Origin: an uncultured Phycisphaerales bacterium
GTDB taxonomy: Bacteria; Planctomycetota; Phycisphaerae; Sedimentisphaerales; Anaerohalosphaeraceae
DNA length: 64,000 nt
Assembly (NCBI GenBank): GCA_937868095.1
Contig: CALMLO010000037.1
Location: forward strand, 1-64,000
Direction: 5' to 3'
The notes beneath the pieces are model-generated. The model was not told the origin of the DNA, did no database searches, and was given only the letters and a program-made list of their open reading frames with translations. A program made the translations under genes and the position numbers. How positions within the stretch are numbered: the stretch's first letter is position 1; every line of letters starts with the position of its first letter. This document shows, piece by piece, positions 54,033 to 62,619 of this stretch.

Positions 54033-56126
54033 TTAGAGAAAAAGCATTTCGGCATAAGTAGGCAAAGGCCACACTTCAGCATCCACAAGCATTTCCAGGG
54101 CATCAGCGGCTTTTCGAACAGAAGCCATTGCGGGAAGAACTTCCTCTCGAGACTTTTTGGCCTCCTCAAAAGTGGACGGGGCTTTGGAAATATCGCAGAC
54201 CTTCCCTTCCAATTCGCTGATTGCCTCTCTCAGTTCATCGATAAGTTTGCAAACAATTTCCATCTGTTTGCCGAAAGAAGCGGCCTTAACGCCAACCGCC
54301 CCCAGAGAGGCCGCTGCGGCCGCCAGTTTTCCAGCATAGTTCTGACAAACCGGCAGGATTTGCCTTTTGGCAATATGCAAGGTTGTAGCGGCCTCGATGT
54401 GAACTGTCTGAATGTAATTTTCAAGAAAGATTTCAACGCGGGCTTCCTGTTCAGCTTGACTGAGCACCTGATTGCGTTCAAAAACAGCGATATTCTCCGG
54501 TTCAAGAATGGTTGCAATCGACTCCACAGCCGACGGAATATTAGGCAAACCGCGACGCGCTGCCTCCTGAATCCAGTCGGGGGAATAATTATCTCCATTA
54601 AAGACAATCCGAGCGTGCTCGGAGGCGATTTTTTGAAGGATTTTCTGCACAGTTGTCTTTACATCTGCACTTGCTTCGAGAGCGTCGGCTATTTCCCGCA
54701 GAATATCGGCCACAATCGTATTGATCACAAAAGCCGGACCAGCACAGGACTGACTGGAACCGACCATTCGAAACTCAAATTTATTGCCGGTAAAAGCAAA
54801 GGGGGAGGTACGGTTGCGGTCCGTGCAGTCCCTCGGCAAAGGAGGCAGCAAAGATGTCCCCAGCCGAAGATATCCGTTTTGCCAAGACTTTCTCCCCCCG
54901 CCAGCCGCCAATTGCTCAAAAACCTCCGTCAGCTGCTCACCCAGAAAGACCGACACAATCGCCGGAGGGGCCTCATTGGCTCCCAGACGATGTTCATTAC
55001 CCGGATTAGCAACGCTGGCACGAAGGAGTTTGGCATACTTATCCACTGCCCGGACTACGGCACACAAAAAGACCAAAAAAATCATGTTATCATGAGGGGT
55101 TTGGCCCGGATCGAGCAGGTTGATGCCGGTATCCGTCATAATTGACCAGTTGTTGTGCTTGCCGGAGCCGTTCACGCCGATAAACGGCTTTTCATGAAGA
55201 AGACAGACAAAGCCATGCCGCTGAGCTGTTTTCTGAAGTGCCTCCATTATCAGCTGATTATGGTCAGTGGCCACATTAGCCGTGGTAAAGACAGGGGCCA
55301 GCTCATACTGAGCCGGTGCCGTTTCATGATGCTGCGTCTTTGCTGAAACCCCCAATTTCCACAACTCTGTATTCACTTCCTCCATAAAGGAGGCAATCCG
55401 GTCGCGCAGAGTACCAAAATAATGGTCTTCCATTTCCTGTCCGCGAGGAGAAGGTGCCCCCAAAAGCGTCCGTCCGGTCAGCATCAAATCCAGCCGTTTT
55501 TCAAAAAAACGCCGATCAATCAGAAAATATTCTTGTTCAGGTCCCAGCGTCGCTATCACGCGATTCACGTCTGTCTTGCCAAGCGCCTTCAGAACCCGTA
55601 CGGCCTGTCGATTGAGGGCATCCATCGAACGAAGAAGCGGCGTTTTTTTATCAAGGGCCTGGCCGTTATACGAGCAAAAAGCACAGGGAATATACAGCGT
55701 TTTATTTTTAACAAAAACAGAGGAGGAACAGTCCCATGCTGTATAGCCGCGTGCCTCGAACGTAGCCCGAAGCCCCCCCGACGGGAATGAGGAGGCATCC
55801 GGTTCCCCTTTCATCAGTTCCTTGCCGCCGAATTCAATCATCGGCTTGCCTTCGAGGGTCGCAGAGATAAAAGAATCATGTTTTTCCGCCGTCAGGCCGG
55901 TCATCGGCTGAAACCAATGGCAGTAATGGGTTGCCCCCTTCTCCAGTGCCCAGTCCTTCATTGCGTTTGCAATCACATCAGCAACCGCAAGGGTCAATTC
56001 GACATCACCCCTCCGAATCTCCTGAAACCGTATATAAATGTCTTTCGGAAGCCGCTCTCTCATCAAGGCGTCATTGAAGACATTGGTTCCGAAAATTTCC
56101 AGCATTTTACAACTCAATGTTTCCAT
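54033..56126 (-). CDS. glnN: Glutamine synthetase type III
   Basis: A 697-residue cytosolic enzyme that joins ammonia and glutamate. It is of the large GSIII class: GPEQEYFLIDRR, HHETAPAQYELAP, GKHNNWS with the ATP-binding and metal residues, and the NRTSPFAFTGNKFEFRMVGSS segment near 460. The C-terminal 200 residues include the GSIII-specific helical region. A ribosome-binding site AAGGA precedes the ATG by nine bases. It is followed on the strand, after 240 bases, by nadE. Confidence 0.93.
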   Translation of the reverse strand: METLSCKMLEIFGTNVFNDALMRERLPKDIYIRFQEIRRGDVELTLAVADVIANAMKDWALEKGATHYCHWFQPMTGLTAEKHDSFISATLEGKPMIEFGGKELMKGEPDASSFPSGGLRATFEARGYTAWDCSSSVFVKNKTLYIPCAFCSYNGQALDKKTPLLRSMDALNRQAVRVLKALGKTDVNRVIATLGPEQEYFLIDRRFFEKRLDLMLTGRTLLGAPSPRGQEMEDHYFGTLRDRIASFMEEVNTELWKLGVSAKTQHHETAPAQYELAPVFTTANVATDHNQLIMEALQKTAQRHGFVCLLHEKPFIGVNGSGKHNNWSIMTDTGINLLDPGQTPHDNMIFLVFLCAVVRAVDKYAKLLRASVANPGNEHRLGANEAPPAIVSVFLGEQLTEVFEQLAAGGGRKSWQNGYLRLGTSLLPPLPRDCTDRNRTSPFAFTGNKFEFRMVGSSQSCAGPAFVINTIVADILREIADALEASADVKTTVQKILQKIASEHARIVFNGDNYSPDWIQEAARRGLPNIPSAVESIATILEPENIAVFERNQVLSQAEQEARVEIFLENYIQTVHIEAATTLHIAKRQILPVCQNYAGKLAAAAASLGAVGVKAASFGKQMEIVCKLIDELREAISELEGKVCDISKAPSTFEEAKKSREEVLPAMASVRKAADALEMLVDAEVWPLPTYAEMLFL

Positions 56127-56540
56127 GGATAAATCCTTTATCTATACAAAAGACATATCTGCTCTTTTTCTTTCTTTGCTTTGTCTCGAAACAAAGCATA
56201 CCTCTTTTTTTCTTGTCCGTCAAAAAAGGATTTGTCGGTCCTGTTTAACCGATGACCTCATACCTGCGCTGACCCATTCAAGGCTGAATACATTCCACCT
56301 TGCCCAAAATAAAAATCTTCCTATCTTCAATCTGGCATGTATGGACTGCTTCAATAATACCTTCTGCTCGCACCGCAGCAAAATATTATCATTTATGAGG
56401 AAGTACTTTTAGATACAAAATTTATTCAATACAATGCATATCTTATATCTGCATATTTGGTTCTATCTTAACTATTTAACTCCCAACCAAACAAAACAGA
56501 ATTTTCCGGAAAGTCCGCCTTCTTATCTCCAAAAAATCGG
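56127..56540. other. Intergenic region upstream of glnN
   Basis: About 410 bases without a supported gene. It holds the glnN leader, with a perfect 8-bp hairpin TGCTTTGT/ACAAAGCA at 56177-56198 (loop six bases). On the plus strand a T run follows it at a distance. I looked for a glutamine riboswitch and for a sigma54 promoter before glnN and saw neither clearly. Confidence 0.5.
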
Positions 56541-56568
56541 TTGCAACCGGACAAAAGAACGATATAAT
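56541..56568 (+). promoter_or_regulatory. Promoter of the 56620-58119 gene pair
   Basis: TTGCAA (56541-56546) and a consensus TATAAT (56563-56568) are 16 bases apart, giving a leader of about 45 bases. Confidence 0.6.
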
Positions 56569-56619
56569 CCATATTAGATAAACTGATGTTTTTACCCAGG
56601 TTAGGCAATATTAGAAAAT

Positions 56620-57060
56620 ATGGCTTCCTCGAACCTATTGCGTTTTACAGTTGGAGCAGCCGTTGGCTTGTTGGCAGCGATGCTTCTGTTCCATACACCG
56701 ATTTCGCCCTATACGGCCCAGGCGTCAGCGGATTTAGCAAGCGGTTCTTCCATCCTTGCGGTTCCCATCCAAATCAGCCGTGAAAATCAAGGAATCGCCC
56801 TTATTGACACCCGAAACAGAACCCTCTGGATTTACGAGCTTTTCGACCGGCAAACAGGGTTCAAGCAAATTCGCCTGATGGCCGCCAGAAGCTGGGAATA
56901 TGACCGCCTCCTGACCGAATGGAACAGCGCTGAACCAACGCCGCAGCAGATCCGTACTGTTCTTGAAAACATCCACCAAAAGCAAATGCTTGAATCGATC
57001 CAGCCCGCCGAGCCGGCAGGTGAAAAGACAAATCCACCCAAACCAGAACCCCCTCAATAA
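56620..57060 (+). CDS. Small membrane-anchored protein of unknown function
   Basis: I do not recognise this 146-residue protein. One hydrophobic segment near the N-terminus (about 8-24) is either an anchor or a signal peptide. A region of about 70 residues (about 40-120) with strand-rich segments such as GIALIDTRNRTLWIYELF and a helical part follows, then a Pro/Glu-rich end. It lies 15 bases before the helix-turn-helix membrane protein gene and is likely cotranscribed with it. No ribosome-binding site stands out. Confidence 0.55.
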   Translation: MASSNLLRFTVGAAVGLLAAMLLFHTPISPYTAQASADLASGSSILAVPIQISRENQGIALIDTRNRTLWIYELFDRQTGFKQIRLMAARSWEYDRLLTEWNSAEPTPQQIRTVLENIHQKQMLESIQPAEPAGEKTNPPKPEPPQ

Positions 57061-57075
57061 GGGAGGAAACACAAT

Positions 57076-58119
57076 ATGGCAGGTAAATATTACACATTGC
57101 AGGAAGTGATGGAAAAACTCGGCAAAAGCGAAGAGCAAGTCAAAGACCTCGTCAAAGAAGGTACTCTTCGCCAATATCTCGACAAGGGGCAGCCCCTTTT
57201 TGACCAAACTCAGGTGGACGCCTTGGCCGCCGGACAGCAGGGACTGCTGGACTTAACCGCGGCCGGCACTGACTTTGACCTCAAACTGGAGGAAACCGAC
57301 GAAATCAAACTCGAGCCGGACGAAGAAACGCCTCCTCCTTCCCCTCAAAAGGAAAGCGAAGGCGGATTTGGACTGAGCATGGCCGGAGAAGACAATCTAA
57401 CTTCTGACGACACCCGCGCCAGCACCACAGGCATCAACGTGCTGGATGAAAGCGACGAGGGCTACAAACTTGCTGCAGATACCAAAGGGGAAACCCGTGC
57501 CGGGGAGCTTGAAGAAATAGAAAGTCTTGATGCTGATGCCAATCTCGAAAGCGTCGGCAGCGGTTCCGGTCTGCTCGATTTGTCTCTTCAGGCCGATGAT
57601 ACTTCATTAGGAGCAGTTCTCGATGACATCCTCCCTTCTGCTGCCGAAGCACCATCTGCGGAAGAACCGCTCAAACTTGTGGAGGAAGCTCCCTTGGAAG
57701 AAGTTCAAGCAGCACCTCCTGCCATTACCCCTTCAGCAGAAGCAGGACTTCCAGAAACTGTTTTGCCGGAAACCCTCCCGGCAATGCAGCCGGTCGCCAT
57801 GGCAGCCCCTGTGGATCCGGCCACTGCAGCATGGGGGTTGGCTATGCTGGTCCCCTTTGCTTCTTTAATTATTGCAGCGATCGCCCTGGGGGCAGGACTT
57901 CGGCAAATCTGGCCAAAATTGCTAACCGTTTTGGCGGGTTCTCAGTTGATGGGAGTAGCCCTTCCTTGGTGGATTGCAGGCGGTCTTTTTCTTCTGATGC
58001 TACTGACGTTAGCTGTCTTTAACTCTCTCTTGGCCGAAAAAAAACCCGCAGCAGCAGGCGTTTATCAAAAGCCAAAAAAGGAAAAAACCCTAAAGAAAGA
58101 GAAAAAGAAGAAAAAATAA
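57076..58119 (+). CDS. Membrane-anchored protein with N-terminal excisionase-type helix-turn-helix
   Basis: A 347-residue protein. Residues about 5-50 read YYTLQEVMEKLGKSEEQVKD, then LVKEGTLRQYLDKGQPLFDQ, the layout of the MerR/excisionase-like HTH_17 domain. A long acidic, low-complexity region (about 60-245) with Glu, Asp, Ser and Pro follows, then two hydrophobic segments (about 255-280 and 295-320) and a very basic end of about 25 residues with runs of Lys. The layout, DNA-binding-like domain plus acidic linker plus membrane anchor, recurs in planctomycete proteins to my knowledge. A role tying DNA or another nucleic acid or protein to the membrane is possible but not shown. GGGAGGAAA precedes the ATG. 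Confidence 0.65.
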   Translation: MAGKYYTLQEVMEKLGKSEEQVKDLVKEGTLRQYLDKGQPLFDQTQVDALAAGQQGLLDLTAAGTDFDLKLEETDEIKLEPDEETPPPSPQKESEGGFGLSMAGEDNLTSDDTRASTTGINVLDESDEGYKLAADTKGETRAGELEEIESLDADANLESVGSGSGLLDLSLQADDTSLGAVLDDILPSAAEAPSAEEPLKLVEEAPLEEVQAAPPAITPSAEAGLPETVLPETLPAMQPVAMAAPVDPATAAWGLAMLVPFASLIIAAIALGAGLRQIWPKLLTVLAGSQLMGVALPWWIAGGLFLLMLLTLAVFNSLLAEKKPAAAGVYQKPKKEKTLKKEKKKKK

Positions 58120-58232
58120 AACAATTTGATGTTCAAAAACCGATAAAAACAGGTGGAAAATCCAATTGTATCGTCGATAAAATAGGTTGACTTGTTTATT
58201 ATGGAGATTATGGAGCAAGAAAGGGATTGAAT

Positions 58233-59012
58233 ATGAATATGGGCAAGGTACTTACCGGACTCTTTTCCTTTGCGGCAATTTTGACTCTTACCGGCTGCTA
58301 TCAGCAGGGCATGGACGAACTGCGTGCCCAAAATCGCCTCCAGCAAGAGCGTATTTCCAGCCTTGAGAACGAATTGAATCAGTGCTCTGTCAACCTCGAC
58401 CAGTGTCGTAAAGAAAAGGAGACACTGGCAGGACAAACCAATGCGGATTTAGAGGCCAAAAACGCGCTCATTTCCGCTCTTGAAGCTGACTTGGAAAAGA
58501 AAAAAGCTCTCATTGCTCAAATGCAGGCCCAATTGCTCCAAACGGGAGCCCCCCTGCCTCCAGAGTTGAACATGCGGCTCAAAGAATTTGCCAAGACCAG
58601 CGATATGATTACCTTTGATGAAAGCACCGGCATGCTTAAATTCAAAAGCGACCTGCTCTTTGACCTTGGCAGTGATAAAGTGGCTGCCGGGGCCATGGAC
58701 GCCCTTAAGCAGCTGGCAGCAATTATGAAAACCCCGGAAGCAGCCGCTTTTGATATGGTCATCGTCGGCCACACTGATGATGTTCCAATCAAAAAATCTA
58801 GTACGCTGCAGGCACATCCCACAAACTGGCACCTGTCCGTCCATCGTGCCATCTCGGTTCTGAATGTCCTTGCAAGTGAAGGCATTTCGCCGGAACGCAT
58901 GGCGGTCAAGGGATACGGCGAGTACCGTCCGGTAGAACCCAACAAACCTAACAAGGGCGGCAATCCTGCCAATCGGCGGGTCGAAATCTATATCGTCCCC
59001 AGTACTCGCTGA
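58233..59012 (+). CDS. OmpA-family outer-membrane lipoprotein
   Basis: A 259-residue lipoprotein. A signal peptide ends at the lipobox TLTGC with Cys22. Residues about 30-100 form a coiled coil with heptad-like Leu and Gln spacing. Residues about 130-255 are an OmpA/MotB-type peptidoglycan-binding domain: LFDLGSDKV, VIVGHTDDVPI, LSVHRAISVLNVLASEGISP and NRRVEIYIVP. It would tie the outer membrane to peptidoglycan. The ATG used has AAAGGG seven bases upstream. Confidence 0.88.
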   Translation: MNMGKVLTGLFSFAAILTLTGCYQQGMDELRAQNRLQQERISSLENELNQCSVNLDQCRKEKETLAGQTNADLEAKNALISALEADLEKKKALIAQMQAQLLQTGAPLPPELNMRLKEFAKTSDMITFDESTGMLKFKSDLLFDLGSDKVAAGAMDALKQLAAIMKTPEAAAFDMVIVGHTDDVPIKKSSTLQAHPTNWHLSVHRAISVLNVLASEGISPERMAVKGYGEYRPVEPNKPNKGGNPANRRVEIYIVPSTR

Positions 59013-59041
59013 GAAGGCCCTCTGAAATCCAGCGGAACACA

Positions 59042-59503
59042 ATGGCGGAACGGACCTTAATCATCCTGAAACCGGATGCTGTCCAGCGGCATAAAATAGG
59101 AGAAATTATCCAACGGTTTGAGGATAAGGGGCTTAAACTCGTTGCCGCTAAGTTTATGCAAATTCCCGAGCCGCTGGCCCGAAAGCATTACGCTGTTCAC
59201 AAAGGAAAACCCTTTTTCGAAGGGGTCGTCAAATACCTTGCCTCCTCTCCTGTCTTGATCATGGTCTGGCAAGCCGACGGCGCCATCCAGATGGCTCGAA
59301 AACTGATGGGGGCCACCTTTGGCTATGATGCAGAGCCAGGCACCATCCGCGGGGACTTCAGTTGCAGCCGCGGATACAACCTCGTTCACGGCTCCGACAG
59401 TCCCGCCTCCGCTGACTATGAAATCGGCCTCTACTTCCGGCCCGAAGAAATTTTTGACTACTCCTTCGCCGATGAACAATGGCTTTACGGCCAAAATGAT
59501 TAA
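59042..59503 (+). CDS. ndk: Nucleoside diphosphate kinase
   Basis: A 153-residue cytosolic enzyme that balances NTP pools. The start is RTLIILKPDAVQR; the active histidine lies in NLVHGSDSPASADYEI, preceded by GTIRGDF. Length is usual. It lies 29 bases behind the OmpA gene. Confidence 0.95.
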   Translation: MAERTLIILKPDAVQRHKIGEIIQRFEDKGLKLVAAKFMQIPEPLARKHYAVHKGKPFFEGVVKYLASSPVLIMVWQADGAIQMARKLMGATFGYDAEPGTIRGDFSCSRGYNLVHGSDSPASADYEIGLYFRPEEIFDYSFADEQWLYGQND

Positions 59504-59530
59504 CCGTTACCGTTTTCAGACATCGATTCC

Positions 59531-59559
59531 TTGACAAAAAGCCGTAAATCACATAAACT
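59531..59559 (+). promoter_or_regulatory. Promoter of tRNA-Ser
   Basis: TTGACA (59531-59536) and TAAACT (59554-59559) are 17 bases apart, about 60 bases before the tRNA-Ser. Confidence 0.6.
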
Positions 59560-59623
59560 TTTCTTTGCCGAGAAAGTAAAGAAATCAGGGCATAAAAATT
59601 CACAGCGTTTTTGACAATTCCCT

Positions 59624-59708
59624 GGAGGAGTGACCGAGTGGCTGAAGGTGGCGGTTTTGAAAACCGCTGTGCCGCAAGGCACCGGGGGTTCGAATCCCTC
59701 CTCCTCCG
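59624..59708 (+). tRNA. tRNA-Ser (anticodon TGA)
   Basis: A class II tRNA of 85 bases. Acceptor GGAGGAG with CTCCTCC, anticodon loop TTTGAAA giving TGA (codon TCA), a long variable arm TGCCGCAAGGCA and T loop TTCGAAT. CCA is not encoded. T-rich sequence follows, a possible terminator. Confidence 0.95.
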
Positions 59709-59863
59709 TTTTTCTTTCTTGTCCGAAAGCGGGGGTTTGCCCCCCCGCGGCATTTCTCGTCACCCTTTGGTTGGTTCCGGCCCTCGTACTGTCGCCGTAT
59801 GAAGGAGCAATGTCCGCCGACAGCACCCCCTGAACTCATCCATTGTGCAGCCAAAACACGCCC

Positions 59864-60097
59864 CCTGCTTGTTTTTTTGCGGATTCAGCAGGGTCCCATG
59901 ATATCTATTTAAATCCTCAATGAACCGCTTGTCCTGCTGAGCAATCAACAGGAAACCGTCACACCCTTGGTCCTTTAGACTACAACACAACTTATACTTG
60001 GCAGATCGATAAAGCCAACACAGATGAAAAGACAATTGAAGGTGTCCGGACTTTTACGACAGCAGCAGATGACCTTGATTGAAATGGTGAGGTACAG
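59864..60097 (+). pseudogene. Decayed fragment of a secreted protein: fibronectin-like and dockerin-like module
   Basis: On the plus strand, frame starting 59879, the translation reads ADSAGSHDIYLNPQ, stop, then TACPAEQSTGNRHTLGPLDY, NTTYTWQIDKANTDEKTIEG and VRTFTTAADDLD, stop, then NGEVQT. The LDYNTTYTWQIDKAN and TFTTA parts match the Fn3/LamG-linked modules common in planctomycete exoproteins (usually LDYNTTYYWRVDEVN...WSFTT). DLD(stop)NGEV looks like the DxDxNGEV calcium loop of a dockerin with one Gly codon (GGA) changed to TGA. There is no start codon or ribosome-binding site. The stops and the lack of a front end show a remnant. Confidence 0.65.
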
Positions 60098-60280
60098 ACC
60101 CGAACCCAGCCGCTGCCGCCATACCGGCTGACCTGATCGGCATGGACCATCAATGCTCTTCAACTTCTTGTAATTCAGAATTTTGCAGTCGGCACAGAGG
60201 GTTTTAAGGCGGCCCTAAAGCATTCTTTCCTTTGTATAAACAGGATGGACTTTTTGCCTTTTTCATAGTAGACTGCTTTT

Positions 60281-61126
60281 ATGAAGTACCCGATGAAATA
60301 CATCTTCCGGGAAGAAGTACAGGAAATTTTGGATATTTTTACAGAGTTGTTTGATATCCGAATTGCTTTTTTTTCGACAGATGGAACAGAATTAAAGGTC
60401 GGCAAGCGCAAAGGATTGTGCCGGTATTGTTTGCTATTGCGGCGTAAGCTCAATTACGAAAGCACCTGTCTGGATTTGGACCGAAAAATGCAAGCCAAAG
60501 CCGTCATGGAAAGGCGAATGATCCACTATCAATGCCATGGCGACATGACTGAAGCGATCACCCCCATCTTCATGGAACAAAGCCTGGTCGGATTTCTTAT
60601 GATTGGGCAATTTCGTACCTCAAAGCAGCAATTGAACACAAAAATCGCCAGGGCGTGGCAAAAAAAGTTCGGAACTGATGAATTGACAAAGGCGTTCCTA
60701 AGTACGCCCTGTTTTTCATCCGACCAAGCTGACAATATTCTGAAATTATTCAGTGTGCTGGTGGATCATCTTCTTTATCGTCAGATGGTGGAACTGTATG
60801 GAAGCAATTCCATTCAGCCATTGATTACATATCTGCAATCCCATTTAGAAGAACAGCTCAACATTGTGGAGGCATCCAATATCCTGCTGCAAAGTCAGTC
60901 AACCTTATCGCATAAGTTCAAAAAACTGACTGGAAAAAGTTTTAAGCAGTTTCAGATTGATCTGAAGCTGAGCAAGGCAGACGAATTTTTCAAGAAACAT
61001 CCTGAAATGCACGTCAAAGAAGTAGCCCGTCGGCTGGGATACAAAGATCAGTATTATTTCTCTCGTTTGTACAAAAAGTATCGCGGCTGCAGTCCTTCAG
61101 CAGCTCAGAAGCGGTTCAGGTCATAG
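60281..61126 (+). CDS. AraC-family regulator with PocR ligand-binding domain
   Basis: A 281-residue transcription factor. Residues about 5-165 are a PocR-type sensor with conserved cysteines (CRYCLLLRRKLNYESTC) and the HYQCHGDMTEAITPIF strand. Residues about 180-281 are two AraC helix-turn-helix units: IVEASNILLQSQSTLSHKFK and VKEVARRLGYKDQYYFSRLY. Similar regulators control carbohydrate or corrinoid-linked genes. It faces the URO-D-like gene and glycoside hydrolase downstream on the same strand and may control them. No ribosome-binding site is evident before the ATG; a weak TGGACT-N17-TAGACT pair (60246-60274) suggests a leaderless mRNA. Confidence 0.82.
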   Translation: MKYPMKYIFREEVQEILDIFTELFDIRIAFFSTDGTELKVGKRKGLCRYCLLLRRKLNYESTCLDLDRKMQAKAVMERRMIHYQCHGDMTEAITPIFMEQSLVGFLMIGQFRTSKQQLNTKIARAWQKKFGTDELTKAFLSTPCFSSDQADNILKLFSVLVDHLLYRQMVELYGSNSIQPLITYLQSHLEEQLNIVEASNILLQSQSTLSHKFKKLTGKSFKQFQIDLKLSKADEFFKKHPEMHVKEVARRLGYKDQYYFSRLYKKYRGCSPSAAQKRFRS

Positions 61127-61258
61127 ACCGTTTTCCCCCAGAACAGAATGCGGCGTATCGAATTTCAAGGCAAAAACAGGCATAGGATCACTCCAGCCTT
61201 CTTTTCGGCAATTTGTGCTAAAATTGCAAAAAATCCATCATATTTGCAGGTTTGTCTA

Positions 61259-61286
61259 TTGTTTGAAGCAGGTATAAAACTATAAT
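61259..61286 (+). promoter_or_regulatory. Candidate promoter of the URO-D-like gene
   Basis: TTGTTT (61259-61264) and a consensus TATAAT (61281-61286) are 16 bases apart. The start would be near 61293, close to the first ATG. Confidence 0.5.
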
Positions 61287-61294
61287 GCACTTTA

Positions 61295-62440
61295 ATGAGT
61301 TTTAAGTTTATCGGCTCTTTTGATGAGTCGATCGAAAGGATGAAACCTGCCGTGAATAAAAGAGAAATCGTCAAACTCGCTTTGAGCGGTCACGCCGTTC
61401 CTTACACACCGTGGTCTTTTAAGTTTACGCAGGAATCTCTCGAGCTTTTGATTGCTTATTATGGAACGAATGACATTGAAAGCGCTGTTGACAATCATAT
61501 CGTCCGTCTCGGCAGCGATATTGGTTTTTTCCGGGAAATCAAATCAAACATGTTCCAGGATGTATTTGGTGTGGTTTGGGACCGTACGATCGACAAAGAC
61601 ATCGGCATAGTGAAGGGCCAGGTATTAAAGCATCCCACGCTGGATAATTACACGTTTCCCAATCCGCTGGATTCACGGTTTTTTGACGGCATCGAGAAAA
61701 AAATATCCGCCTTTCCCCATTGTTTTCGCCTCTATGAACTCGGTTTTTCTCTGTATGAACGTGCCTGGTCGCTTCGCGGGATGGAAAATCTGATGATGGA
61801 TTTTCTTGATCATCCGGAGTTTGTCCATCAATTGATGTCCGCCATCGCAGATTACAATATTACCCAAATCAGGAAAGCACTTCAATACGACATCGATGCC
61901 GTTTATTTCGGCGATGACTGGGGGCAGCAGAACGGCCTTATCATAGGACCGTCTTTTTGGAGAGAATTTATCCTGCCGCAGCTGAAACGCATGTACGGCG
62001 TTGTGCGAAACGCCGGAAAGTACGTGTTCATTCATAGCTGCGGAGATGTGGACGAACTGTTCGATGACTTGATCGAAGCAGGCGTTCACTGCTTTAATCC
62101 ATTTCAGCCGGAGGTGATGGATGTGTATGCGCTGCTGGAGCAATATCATGGACGCTTGGCTTTTCACGGCGGGCTTTCCATTCAAAAGACATTGCCGTTT
62201 GGAACCATAGAGGAGGTTCGATCCGAATCAAACCGTTTATTGCAGGCCGGTCTGAAAGGCGGACTGATTTTTTCACCGTCGCATGCGGTGGAGGGAGACA
62301 CTCCGCTGGCCAATATGCTGGCGTTTATTCACGAAGCTCAATCGCAGCCCGGATATGACCGGAAAGGAAGAATAAAACATAAGATCGCGGAACTTATTCC
62401 GCAGACTTCACTGCAACCGACAAATGTGCGGAAGTTATAG
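61295..62440 (+). CDS. Uroporphyrinogen-decarboxylase-family protein (MtaA/CmuA-like group)
   Basis: A 381-residue protein of the URO-D superfamily with the TIM-barrel core: DAVYFGDDWGQQNGLIIGPS, VFIHSCGDVDEL and LAFHGGLSIQKTLPFGTIEE. These motifs belong to the methylcobamide:CoM methyltransferase-like branch and to many uncharacterised URO-D-like enzymes of planctomycetes, which may act on corrinoid methyl groups or sugars. It is not the heme enzyme HemE. The start is uncertain: the first ATG at 61295 lies two bases after the predicted transcript start, and a GTG at 61352, after AAAGGA, gives the N-terminus VNKREIVKLALSG that fits the family better. Confidence 0.78.
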   Translation: MSFKFIGSFDESIERMKPAVNKREIVKLALSGHAVPYTPWSFKFTQESLELLIAYYGTNDIESAVDNHIVRLGSDIGFFREIKSNMFQDVFGVVWDRTIDKDIGIVKGQVLKHPTLDNYTFPNPLDSRFFDGIEKKISAFPHCFRLYELGFSLYERAWSLRGMENLMMDFLDHPEFVHQLMSAIADYNITQIRKALQYDIDAVYFGDDWGQQNGLIIGPSFWREFILPQLKRMYGVVRNAGKYVFIHSCGDVDELFDDLIEAGVHCFNPFQPEVMDVYALLEQYHGRLAFHGGLSIQKTLPFGTIEEVRSESNRLLQAGLKGGLIFSPSHAVEGDTPLANMLAFIHEAQSQPGYDRKGRIKHKIAELIPQTSLQPTNVRKL

Positions 62441-62449
62441 TTTATAACA

Positions 62450-62468
62450 GCAGCGGGCGTTCCGCTGC
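62450..62468 (+). other. Hairpin after the URO-D-like gene
   Basis: GCAGCGG, a five-base loop and CCGCTGC form a 7-bp stem 10 bases after the stop codon. No T run follows, so it is a weak or factor-dependent terminator at best. Confidence 0.4.
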
Positions 62469-62619
62469 AAAACGATAAAAAGTACCAATGTTTTGGCTGT
62501 GCATTGCATACAAAGCGGTACCTCGCACTATATAGACGTCGGACTGTCAGACGGTCATTGAGTTGTAAATGCAGGCAATGACAGTTTTAATGAACATGAA
62601 AATGAAAGGACTCAAAGAG

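Noticed and set aside
56127-56540. Glutamine riboswitch or sigma54 promoter before glnN
   Set aside because: Neither the conserved riboswitch core nor a convincing GG-N10-GC pair was found.
59760-60035. Minus-strand open frame of 91 codons beside tRNA-Ser
   Set aside because: It is antisense to the recognisable decayed Fn3-like fragment on the plus strand.
59879-60140. Recoding of TGA (selenocysteine or altered code) in the Fn3-like fragment
   Set aside because: All other genes use standard stops, the fragment has no start, and no selenocysteine hairpin is seen; decay explains it.
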